Positions 37,701 through 49,518 of a stretch of DNA of 64,000 nucleotides are shown piece by piece. The stretch is taken from assembly GCF_040581485.1 (NCBI RefSeq), contig NC_090133.1:20088001-20152000 (forward strand), in the 5' to 3' direction. Under the pieces are notes generated by a model, which was not told the DNA's origin, did not search any database, and was given only the letters and a program-made list of their open reading frames with translations. The stretch comes from Linepithema humile. Taxonomy: Eukaryota > Arthropoda > Insecta > Hymenoptera > Formicidae. Both the position numbers and the translations under genes were made by a program. Each line of letters begins with the position of its first letter. Position 1 is the stretch's first letter.

Positions 37701-40640
37701 ATAGGTGAGTTATTTCGGTATAATAATAGCGTATAATAATAGCGCAATCAAATTGCGAAAGTGTATGTGAACGCTGGCACATAGACGGGAGGTAGGCATC
37801 TGGTGGGAAATTCAAGGGATTCGATTATTGATGCGTCACATTTAATTTATTCGAGAGTATTACGTAAACCATATCGTTGTTTACCTAGTGTAATATTAAC
37901 TTACTTGTTCCCGAGGCTCCTCTAATTGCATTCATAATATATTCTTCAATTACGTCGAAAGAAGAATCACATGCGTGGTATTTGCATATGTTAATTGAGT
38001 TCGCTTATATTAATAATCTAATATTTAGACGCAATACGCAGACCTGGTTCTTAAAACCAAGAGCGTAGACATCTAAATTTAAAAACAACACCGCCAGCGC
38101 TCGGAAATAACTTATCACATAAATTCGACATTTCCATATTTTGTGTAACGTCATGCAAGTAAGAAGAGCTTTAAAATAGCATTGCGTTAAATTCAACGTA
38201 AGGGATATAATACAGCGCAATAATATCGCTTGGAATTATTTTTTATCCCAAATATTTCCGGATTTTATGCTGAATAAATTTGCGTAATTAGTTTTTTATC
38301 GAAAAGAAATGTGAAATAAAACGGTATAAATTTATTGTAATTAAACCTTTCCCAGAAATTATCTGAAATCAATTGATATAAAGCCAATATTTTACATTGA
38401 TGAGATGACAATATAATTTCATGTAAAAGCTTATTTAGGAACAATTGTTAATACGATATTGCTGCAATATCGAATATCGCTTCGAGGTATCATCTTTCAT
38501 GCAAGCGTTGCTGTCACTTACAACAGGATGTCGTGAGAGCAAATTAATGCAATCAATTACGGTAATTGCGTTTTAATTTATTTAAAATAATTATAAAAAG
38601 GTTTTTAAAAATGTCAAATTGTATTATCCTATAGAAATGCAAATGGGAAATATTGGCACGTTAGCTTAGCGATTCAGTGCATGTCGTATATTTGAATTGC
38701 AGAATAAATTTGAATTTTTCAAATTTCTTTCGGCTCTACGCTTTTTGTGCCTTAAATTCACATCACACTCGATGTTATATATTTTATTAATTTTTAAGCA
38801 AAATTTATAAAAAAATGTACGCGCGTGAGAATTTCTATGTCTCGCGTAAAGCAGCGAGCACAGCGCGCCCAGCATTGCGGATGGTACCTTACATAAATTC
38901 ACAGAGATCCGAACAAATTAATTCCAGAGAATTCTCTCCTCCCCCCCTATCCTTTTCCTTACACCCGTATGCATCCCCGAGGCACTCATTAACGCTCGTT
39001 CTGACCGTATCCAATCTACGCCGTTAAGATGAGTCGGTTAATATCCGATGCATTATCTCGAGATTCCGCGCAATCCGCCGGACGATATTAAGCGTTTGAT
39101 TACATCGTTACATTCGCCGCCTCCGCAATTGCAAACAAATAATTCGATCATGTCAATATGTACATACACTTGTGCCCCGGGCCCTGCGAGCACGCAGTGT
39201 TCACCACGTCCATCGTGACTCGTAATCGAATAAAGTGCAACTGTTTACGGGCAATTCTCGTATAATGTTTAACCGGTAATTCGAGCTAATACCGCATTAA
39301 CAAATAATACGATACGAGCAAGCGCGCGAGGGGAAAGAAGGGGGAGAGGGAGAGGAGACGAGAATGAGAGGCAAGCGATAGAAATGAGAGAAGCATAGAG
39401 ATGAGAGAGTGAGTTTAATTTGCAGATAATTACCTTGCTAGCTACCGGGCTCCACTCGGAGCGAATTGTAGTCGGTTCTTGCCGCATAACAAAATCGATA
39501 AAAAATTTTATCGAAATATTGTCAAAAATACGCACACAGTTCCCCAATTGAGAATAGCAAAATTTATTTTATCTCCTTGTCGAATAAAATCATATTTAAT
39601 GCAAATAAAACACTGAACAAAATCCTTACTCCATCTACGCGAAAAGTATTCGCGAGATTTTTGCTCTTCTGCATACAAAACTGGGTATATATTAAAATTA
39701 CACACATCGGGATTAATAACTTTTTGCTCGGCGTTTATACAATCGGCGATTCGGTCGGATTTCATTAACGATCGAAAAACAGCTCGATGCATAGGGTCCG
39801 TTTCGAGCGCGTATTAATTTTAATGGCACCGCGCTGTAATGATCTGACGTCACGATTCGTATCGTATAATATCGTATCGGAAATTTATATTACGCGGCCA
39901 ACATCCACGAGATTTTCGCAATGCAGTACGTCGTAAAAAATAAATTGCGGTTTTGCAAGCAAATAACATCATAGAATAACATGTATTAAATTGATACGAA
40001 ATATTCGTAATATCCTCTATACTTCATTTTGCAATAATTGTACTTCATTACGTATGCGCATTTAATTGTTATTTTCATTTAAAAATAACTTAATTTCCAA
40101 ATGTGGTTAATTTATGCATTATATATACATATATATATTATTATCATTAATATCTCTCCTTTCTCTGCGGTTTCGTCACACATTGTTAACTGCAGATTTC
40201 CTTCGTCCTAAAATATCGCCAGCGATACAGGCATATAGTACTTTATCGCATACTCGTTCAACGACGAATACACACAGACAGAAGCGACCCGGAAGCGAGT
40301 GTGCGTCACGCCACCACCGATATCATACTCCGACATACATACGGGATGTACAGATTGAAATCCGCCCATCGATCGAGACGGCGAATTCCACGATACGATT
40401 CTGGTGGCACGTACGAAAAGACAGGAACGACACCGCGAGCAGAAATACCAGAGTGCCATGGGAATCCTGCATTTTTTCTCGTCCGATATAGAACATAGTG
40501 AGAGTGGGAGGGAAAGAGAGAGAAAGACAGGCCGGATATTCAATTAATCTTCACCGGAAATCGATTTAAGCGATACGCGGTGTGCCGCCCGCGCTTATAT
40601 TCCTCGGAGTATATTTTTCTCTCGTATAATGCCGGGAGAT
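37701..40640. other. AT-rich non-coding stretch
   Basis: AT-rich to about 38800, with TATATATA near 40120. No exon recognised on either strand. Confidence 0.65.
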
Positions 40641-40690
40641 TTCTCTTTCTCTCTCTCTCCCCCCCTTGCCACCCCTCTCTCTTTTTCTCG
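40641..40690. repeat. CT-rich tract with C run
   Basis: TTTCTCTCTCTCTCC followed by a run of C, then CCTCTCTCTTTTTCTC. Confidence 0.9.
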
Positions 40691-43291
40691 TAGAGACCGG
40701 TCGTTGGGCCGATGCTTCGAAGCTGTAACCTCCAATTAATTCCGCGGACACCCGTGGAGATAAAACGCTCCAGGAATCGAGAACGCGTGTCTTCGTTCGA
40801 TGTTTCGCTACGTGCGTCCGAATGCCAGGCGGCAGAGAAAAATACACATTGCGAAGGGAACGTAAAATATTGTATACCACAATACCGGCCACCCATCCCC
40901 GTAAACTTCCATCGGGATACAACGAAAAAAGAAGAATAAGGACTATACACGGAGTACTTTATGAAAAAAGTTTGTGAAAGGCTGTGGGCTATAACGACTT
41001 GTTGCCCCCGCAACTTCAAATTTGTGGTGAGATTCGGCGCCATAAGCCATCGACGACGGCATCATGACGGGAACATTAACGAGGGAGAGACACCATGGCA
41101 CAATAAAATGAGACTAGAGATAAGAGATGAGAGGAGAGCCGAGCGTCGCAACGGACTATTTCTCGATCGCCGACGATCCGCGGAAGAAATATTTTTTATT
41201 ATCCGTCTCTGATATCGCGCAATTTTGTTGTTCCGCGACCTATCGATCAACCTACCGATCTCGCTTTGCGCCAGTAATAATATTAGCGTTAATTACAGTT
41301 TCCGATTCTTACACGTTTATACATGTGTTACAGTACGAAAATGACTACGGTAAGCAGTCAGAATAATTTCATCGATGGACGATAAATTATGAAAGCGGAT
41401 GCATGCAAATGAATATTAACTGATAATCTATAACCTACATTGTTCCTCGTACGAAAAATGCAAAATATTGACTTTATAGAGTGCACGTCGAACGAACTAT
41501 GCTGGCTAGCTTTAATGAGATAACTTTGAGAAATAAAAGCGTGTGGTTTAATTTCACGAGTATCGAAAATTGATTATGAAGCGGATAACGATCGCACACT
41601 ATGATAGTCTTTTTGCCTTTGTTAAAATTATAAAAGTTGCGGTTATACTTTTATTCACTCCTAATTATACTCTATTAACGCACTATTGGTAGTGATTAAT
41701 AAATGTACAATTATTTGCAAAATTGAAATTTAGATTCTAACACGTACAAAGCATCGCCTAAAAACTAAACTTCCTTCATCAAGGAAATCGTCGAAAAAGT
41801 TTGCAGCCATAATATGAGCGACGTTCCAGAGTCATTGCTTAACTTTAATTCGTAATAATTAATTTAAAGTTTTCGCTAATATAAAGAACTCTCGTAATCT
41901 AATGTCATAGCGAATAATATCACAAACGTATAATAAAGTCCGGTCATTCTCTTCCCGACGTCTTCCTTCGGCATCCACCGGCATCTTCGTGGTGGAGAGC
42001 GACTGAAGAGATTAAGATAATATCTGAATCTTACGTCTCATTCTTCCAGCTTGCTTTAATCTCGATTTAAACTCCACGGCTTTCTGTTAAAACACTCGAT
42101 TTCAGAGCCTTAAGCCCTTCTAATCCATAAGAGAACATTACTCGTCGATTAATTGCATTAAATGCTTAATACTTCTCTTTCTCTCTCGAAAGTCCGTTAA
42201 ATACTTTGGTACTTAGATAGAAAATTCGATCTGATAAGACTTTAAAAAGCTACGCATATGCGGCGCATTTGCCGCGAATAAGCCGAGATTACAGTTAAGC
42301 CTTGTTCAGTATCGATTAATTAATAAATTACTGTTCAACGAATAATTATAACTTTTTCCTCGCGTTGTAAGTTTATATTGTATGCTGCACGATTCATTAT
42401 ATTTTATATTGTTTTCTTAACATATGTATAAAAGCATTAAATGTTAAAATATACATTAGCTGAATAAAAGCATGTAAATAATGAAAGACAATTGGAATAA
42501 AATTACAAAATACAAGCGCGAGGCAAGCTTGCAGCGAAGAGAAGTTTACAAAAATTATAATATTGCGATGTCTGTTAATGATAAGAGAAACACAGTTTCA
42601 CGGATTAATAGGTATTATGTATAAAATGTCTCGTAACAAAAATGATCGGAAATGAAATTAACGCATTGTTTCAGTCACATCATCCAATTTCATCACTAAA
42701 ATACCGAATGCTCCCGGCTGTTATCATGTCACACATATTGTAACAAAAAGCATTACCTGTACAATTTATTCGATATCGACGAAATTCATGTTATTGTAGC
42801 TAAATCTCATTTGCTCGGCTGTGTAAATGGTTTAAATATCATCATTTTTTAAATATTAAGCAAAGAAAAAATTAAACATTTCTCGCGAATGCAATAACAT
42901 GGAAAGTGAGATTTTATGATTAAAAAAGTTGGAAGTAAAATGAAACTTTCACAAAGAACACAACCGTGTTATTGAATATTAATTATTTAACTTTTATTAG
43001 TATAATTTTTACTTTTCTTTAACTGGGAATCAGTGACATATTTTTTCGCTATTAGATTTGCATAATTTCAATTTTGCCATCTCAATGTTTAATCAGTCAT
43101 TAAAAAAGAGAGGAGTATAAAAGGCTTGCAGTAATCTACAAGACCGACTCGATTTTTGAATGATTGAAATTGGTCTCCCATTATTGGAGATATCGATTAC
43201 TATTTGAATAATCTTGATCTACATATTCTCCATTTAATTATCTGGAACGCGAGCCGTAGCTTTAATTCACGGACTACCGCGCTCAGTCGCA
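40691..43291. other. Non-coding stretch with a long AT-rich block
   Basis: From about 41380 to 43200 the sequence is AT-rich and contains no open frame of 60 codons on either strand, the longest such gap in the window. TATAAAAGGC at 43116-43125 resembles a TATA box but lacks an initiator at the right distance. Confidence 0.65.
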
Positions 43292-43307
43292 CGCGCGCGC
43301 GCGCGCG
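43292..43307. repeat. (CG)8 dinucleotide tract
   Basis: An alternating CG run of 16 bases at the edge of the long AT-rich segment that ends near 43200. Confidence 0.95.
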
Positions 43308-46059
43308 GATGTCGCCGGGTATTTTTACGTGCCTGAAGTTTCCTATGTAGCTCGATTTGTCAACCGGAACTTTCGCGGCGTCCTTTTGTGCCTTTATTCG
43401 CCATTGTGCTCGTTTTGTGTGCGACACTCTGTATTTGTATAGCGTGCTGTGCGCACGAAACAAATCAGAGCGGCGCTAATGCGCACCGAAGGTTCACGAG
43501 TTTCCCCCGTCGCGCATTCTCTCCCTTTTTCGTAAATAAAAAATCGGTAGATAGAAAGATCGCCAGAAATGCGTTGTACATAGGCGAGTACTATGCCGCC
43601 ACTACTCGCGGTACGTAGCTCGAGATAATGGCCTCGGCAATGATTTATTACCAACGTGGCCATTGTAATGCTCCGAATTACCGTTAACTCGTACAACCAT
43701 CTGCCCACGAACGCTCTCCCATATAACTCTTATATAACGAGCATATTCACCAATAAAAATAAACCACGAGCGTTATGCTAAACTAAAGTAATCTGCTGTA
43801 ACTTTATTTTTCTGCTTTTCGAATTAATGTAATAGCATTAGATGATCAAAAAATGACGTAAAACAACGTAAAAATAATCCACACGAAGAATTAAACAACT
43901 TGTGCTCTTAAAAAGAATGCGGTGCATGTTTTTCTGCATGTCTTTTTGCGCCTTTTCCGTTCGCTTATATGATTGTACACACATATGCACCCACGTACAT
44001 TATAGATTCTACAGTCAACGGGTTAACAATACCGTGCTCTGACAAGCGCGATACATCGGTGCAAAGATAAGGTTGACCGGTGGAGTGATTTATTATCGCC
44101 GTCGTTCTATCGCAATAAATTGACTCGCCATTGACGAATAATCGTAAGCACTTCGCCACCGAGGATGAGGCGAACAAAGGGACAAGAGGTGCCGTTTCGC
44201 AGTGGAAAATCGTAATTGACTGCCGGGACTTCGTCGCCGGTCCGCATTGGTATCAATTATCGCGCGGTATTTGCAAGGAAATAATCACGCCGCGGATAAT
44301 AGTTAATTTGCTGAAAGTGCGTATCGATCTGTCGATTTATATTCGAGATAGAAGCGCACGCAATGAAGTAACGAATTGGAGAAACTTCCCTTTATGCTTC
44401 GCGCTGCACTGCCAACGCGAAATTGGAGTATTATGGAGCGCCCGACCTAGTGCATAATTATTCCTGCGCGGCACATCATGACGCAGCAATTGAATAGCAA
44501 TCGAATTGCACAGGATTACATGACCCGTGTATTAAACGTATCGACAAAATAGAGAGTCGACAAACCAAAACATCGCCGGGGCGCGACATTTATTCGCTTA
44601 AAGTACAACTGTCCAAATAGCGCTTTTATACATAGCTGCATTTAATACAAGTGGCTCGGTTTAATATACAAAGTAGCGATAAACGTATCGCTGATTATTC
44701 TTACTTCTGTACCAAGGCTTTCATTCGAACCATTCACTCGGCATTCGATAAATGTTAAATAAAAGAGCAATTAAACGACGCGTCTTGAAATTGAATGGGA
44801 ATAAAAAAAAATAGTAATCCACGAATAAGCGCAGCACGTGAAAGAAGTGTGGTAACGTATTCGTACACAAGTACATGTAATGCGGACGCGCGGAGCGCAG
44901 TTAATCAAAGAATTAATCAATCGTGTCACGAATTGATCAATGTCGGACGCGGTATATCCTCGCTGCAGACAGGAGGACTCGTCTGATCGATGCGAACTAA
45001 TTTGCCGTGTCTCCCGACGTGACAGACCCGAGAGTCTATCTCCAGTCTATCTCCAAGTAATACCGGGATTAAGGATGAGCAACTTCGGAGAAACCAGAGT
45101 GCAGCAGAAACTTCCTTCCGTCTTGCCTTTACGTTTGTCACGTCGCGCGAATTCAGGAAAATATATGTGGTTGACGTGAGAAATGAGAAAATTGGCGATT
45201 GCCACGCCGCGGTATTCGGCCTCCCCCCCCCCTCCCCCCCATATTTCAGCGATCACGATCCAAGGATACGGCGATGAATATAGCGCAAGCGGCGCCGCGG
45301 GACTCATCGCGTCGCTCGTAAATATCGAATAAAATTATTCACCCTCGCGCGCGGTTGCGTCGCATATTAGTTTATCAAATATTTGATCGACCCGCATAAA
45401 CTAATAATATGTTTCGCGTTATAAGCAATTCAGACATCGCGGATTTTTTTCACGTTAAAAAAAAAACGAGAGAAGAACAAAAGTATAAAAATTGCGCAGA
45501 TTTGCGCGTAGAAATGGCGTGACCCGAAAGTTTCGACCGGGACAACAGATCGATAGTGTTTCTTGGCAGGCGGATACTGTGCCTGCATGCAAAATAGCGT
45601 TGCTTGTCTACGCGTAAACAGCGATACGAGCGGGCGTGTGTATGAGGAGACGCGCCCGCAGGATCATTCCCGTAACCGGAGCACATCTGTCAAATTACCG
45701 GCCTTCCGCGTCGCAATCGAGGAGCATTCGTTATCGTTCCGCGTTATCACACATACGTGAGCATTACCGCGACGTCCCAGGATAATTGATCAAGGTATTT
45801 ATTGGCAGCGGGAGCGAGACGCCGCGCGAGAGGGTAATTCGGCGGTGCGTCGAGAGGGCACTCTCCATTCACACGCTCGCGACACACTTCGGGGAGAGAA
45901 TGCCGGCGGAGAGCGGAAGGGTGAGTGAAAGTGGTGTATTGCGATGCCGCGCACAGTGGACGGCGTGCGAGGGACGCTCGCCTGTGCATTTCCATCTCCG
46001 TCTGTGTGCGCGCAGTATCGTCGGACAGATCCGTTTGCGGATGTATTCGTGTGCCGTCC
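43308..46059. other. Non-coding stretch
   Basis: A 108-codon plus-strand frame near 44131-44457 has mixed, protein-like composition but no domain or splice context. AGTCTATCTCC is duplicated in tandem at about 45033-45054. CpG density rises from 45780. Confidence 0.55.
45221..45240. repeat. Poly(C) tract
   Basis: Two C runs of ten and seven separated by a single T. Confidence 0.95.
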
Positions 46060-46100
46060 CTTTCTCGCTCTCTCTCTCTCTCCCCCTCTCTCTGTCTCGT
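46060..46100. repeat. CT-rich microsatellite
   Basis: (CT)n with a CCCCC interruption, lying in a CpG-dense segment. A CACGTG E-box occurs about 20 bp downstream, at 46117-46122. Confidence 0.9.
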
Positions 46101-46560
46101 TATGCCGATGTATAGTCACGTGTTCGCATAGAGAGATGCGCTTGTCTACTCGAGCGAGCGCGATAAACGTTGCGCGCGCGAGGATCGGTGGCGAGGAGGC
46201 GAGCACGGCGAGAGGAGACAAACGGAGAATCGCGAGGGACACAAAGCACTCACACAAAGCGGGAAGAGGAGCGACGGCGGCGGCGGCAGCCAGCCGGCTC
46301 CGAGCGGGGGTGTGGGACAGCTCGTGTTCATAACGCGACCCCGTATCGGTTGATCCAATTTGACTCCCTCTGACACGGTGTACACCGTGGGTACCTATCC
46401 GCGATAACGCCTAACCCCTAATGCCCAACCTAACCCTTTGGATGGGCGATCCAACTCGGTCCTCCGCGGCGTTGGAAACTTCAACCGGTGTATGTAGGTC
46501 GATCGTACTCGGCGATGACGCCTTAATCAGATCACGTATTGAAATTTTAATTTTAAGAGA
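46101..46560. other. CpG-dense candidate promoter or untranslated-exon region
   Basis: Dense in CG dinucleotides with GCGGCGGCGGC near 46276, a CACGTG E-box at 46117-46122 and several purine-rich runs. On the minus strand GTGAGTGC at about 46249 could serve as a donor. The degenerate CCTAA motifs at 46410-46437 are too irregular to be telomeric repeat. Confidence 0.3.
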
Positions 46561-49481
46561 GAGAGAGAGAAAATGATCTATACTCTCCATCAAGTTATTA
46601 TTTTAAGAACCGTGTGTTGAAGGAAATATTGAATAAAAGTAATAAATTTCTCATAGATATTCTCATAAAGTTATGTAATAATTGAATATTTGATTATTAT
46701 ACAAGTTTACTGTCAAAATTAAAATTTTGAAATTGCTGTCTCAGAAAAATATCAACTACAAATTTCTTTAATATAATAAATAAATATTTTTAATGCAAAT
46801 ATATGGATATATAAATATAGAAATTGTTACACAAAATGAGAAAATATCTCGTGCCCGAGCCGCGTCGTCCGAAACGGATGCGGGAAGATGTATGCGAACG
46901 AATGGCTTTTGCTTTACTGGAAGGGAGACACTGATTTGTGGCACACGTGTTCGCGTTCCTCGGCGAATTAACGCCCGGGCATTCGGCACGAAAGTATTTG
47001 CAAACGTTTGCGTGCGGCACAATGCCGCTTCTTTCTCGAAACGATTCCAGCCCGAGAACGACGCCGGCGCGAGCAACGAAGCAGCACAGAGAGAAGCTTT
47101 TGAGGGTGTACAAATGATATCAATATGTATCCATTAAGCTCTCACTCCTCTTTCCTCCCCCTCCCCCTCCCGTCTAACCCGCCGCTCAACCATCTCCCGG
47201 TCGAAGTAATGTTTTGGGGTTGCGGTTGCCAAGCGACCAGGTTACGCTTCGCCGGAACGACGGGACGGAAGTGATCGCGATTGACCAGACAACACTTATG
47301 GCGTCCTTGTATCCATTGCCCTCCTTCCTGATATCTTCCTCCCCCTTCCGCCCCACCTCCCACCACGATTGCTAACGTGAATCTGTCCCCGGTTGAGGAT
47401 CATCCCTGACGAAAGATACTTCGTTTCTGACCCTGCTCGTAATCTCTATTTTTCCCGCCGAGTCTGACCATCGATCTTCATCCGCGAAATCCGCCGACGT
47501 TCTCCGATCGTCGATTTGTCTCAACTTAATTTTGTCACATGTGCGCACACGGAACATCAGATCGACGGTGTCACTCGTCCGTTTGTCGCCGATAAGGTTT
47601 CATTCGGACGCAAGATTGATCGCCCTTAGGTAGCGCCGCGACGTCGGGGATTTTCACGCGGTCGTCTCTTTGTCTCGCGATCGACGAAGAAGCCATACCT
47701 CGACCTTTCATACGTTAACTATCCTTTTTCTGTTGCCCAACAAAAGGGGACCGCGATATTGTTCGCATAACAAATAAACACCATTGTTTACATTTCAATT
47801 TTGTTCCTTTTTTTTTTAATTTGGCCGGGCGCGGGCTTTAATGGGAGGTGCTTTGCGCACTCTTGGCATTCGCCGAACCACTTTGTCATCTCTTTGTTCC
47901 AGAGTTTCCGTTCTGGGTACATTTAGCTGCAAAAAACAAAGTGAACTGCGCGCGCCGCGTTTAAACATTTGTTTCGTACAGCCTGTCAGTAGTGTATTTT
48001 GGGTATTTTCATTTTGTATGCTTTCACAAACGAGATCCCGTTATTCCCGCTTTACGTAGTATTTTTTAACATTTACATGGTGCTCCAAGGCACTATAGAC
48101 AGCCGTGCGCAGTGTTTGCGGTTATGAATTGATAAAATGTCATTTTCACAGACATTATTTGCCACTGTTAACATCAAAGAAATTCGAAACAGTTTTTGTG
48201 CATATGTAAAAATATGTGGTTCGCTTTTATTTATATTTGGCCCATCGTGCAAAGTTTACGCTTTCCCAGGGCTATAAAAGCTTAATTATGTAAAAGTATA
48301 TCAAAAACGAAAACGGGCGCATGACGTAACGTTAATGCGCTAACGTAAAAGTTAAATTTTGCGGCAAAAAGCTTCGCGTTTGCAGATTAATGACCGTAAC
48401 TGCTGGTGGTAAATAGCTGACGGTTAATGAAGACGCACGCGGACGGGGAGTCGCTTTGTTCGCGCATAAATTTGCTAATGCAAACGCAATTATCTCGGAT
48501 TCGATCGCGCGCTCTATGCTTCAATTACGCTAATTCGAAACGCATCCGCGAGCTAGCGCAAAAAGGCGGAGGAACGGGCGCGTGAACTTCGAATTTGCAA
48601 TCAGCAGCGACGCATCGCCCGGTCAAGAAGATTAAGTGCTTTCTTCGCCCGTAACACTTATCATTTTGAACGTAAGAAAAACGGCTAGACAGTAATTGCT
48701 GCCAAACCAGAGGGGAAGGAGACGGAGAAAGAACGGAGAGAGTACCAGAGAGCTTCGTCGCGCGGTTATGCAAAAGCAGGCCGCGGGAGTTCACGAGCGC
48801 GGGACCGAGCCCCCCCCAAGCTTTTAGCAAAATTGCTTTTACTAACTGATTACATAACGTAATAAAGGTTATTTTTACGTAGATCCGTTCCACGATCTGG
48901 GAAGCTCGCCCGGCGACGATGTGTCATTGGCGAAGCGCGCCAGAAGCCCCTGCCTTCGATAAGGAACACTGACTGTTAAATCACGACTCGCCTCCTCACT
49001 TGTTTCACCGTTTCAGCGCCGGAGAGATCTCGTCTACATCGAGAATTCGAGGAATTTCATTCGCAAAACAAAATATAAGACGGGAGGAGAGATACGACTA
49101 GATAAAAATTCAATAACAGCCTTTGATCTTTTACTCTTCGATTAATCTCGCGTTCTTTCGTACACATACGCGTCGTCCCCCGCTCGAGACGTTCCTCGAT
49201 GGATCGATGTAACGGCGAAAAATCATACGAGTGTGAATAGAGATGAACGAGGGCGATGTTATTAATTTAGCAAGAACGCTGTAATCCAAGCCGCGAGCGC
49301 ACGTTGGGGCACGCCGTTTGCGTGGTCATTAGGCACACAACGAGTGCGGATCGATCGAGCCGCTCCGCCGTGTATACCGGCCGCAATTACTCGACCGTTA
49401 TATTAGGTAGACTGTCCTGATAGATTACTCGACAAACCGCGTAGCCGTGCCTTTCAAGATTTAATAGTGATTTATGAGCGA
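46561..49481. other. Non-coding stretch
   Basis: AT-rich to 46830, then GC-richer with C/T-rich patches near 47150-47190 and 47335-47365. No gene recognised. Confidence 0.6.
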
Positions 49482-49518
49482 CCGCGCCGCGCCGCGCCGC
49501 ACCGCGCCGCGCCACGCC
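49482..49518. repeat. (GCCGC)n pentanucleotide repeat
   Basis: Seven GCCGC-type units, with A substitutions in the fourth and the second-to-last. In one plus frame it gives an Arg/Ala/Pro-rich string that is an artefact of the repeat. Confidence 0.85.

Noticed and set aside
44131..44457. 108-codon plus-strand frame with protein-like composition
   Set aside because: It begins at TTG rather than ATG, has no domain or splice signals, and frames of this length are expected by chance in GC-rich DNA of this size.
46405..46437. CCTAA-like motifs resembling the insect telomere repeat
   Set aside because: Three CCTAA occurrences are irregularly spaced with different flanks; a telomeric array would be a regular 5-bp tandem.
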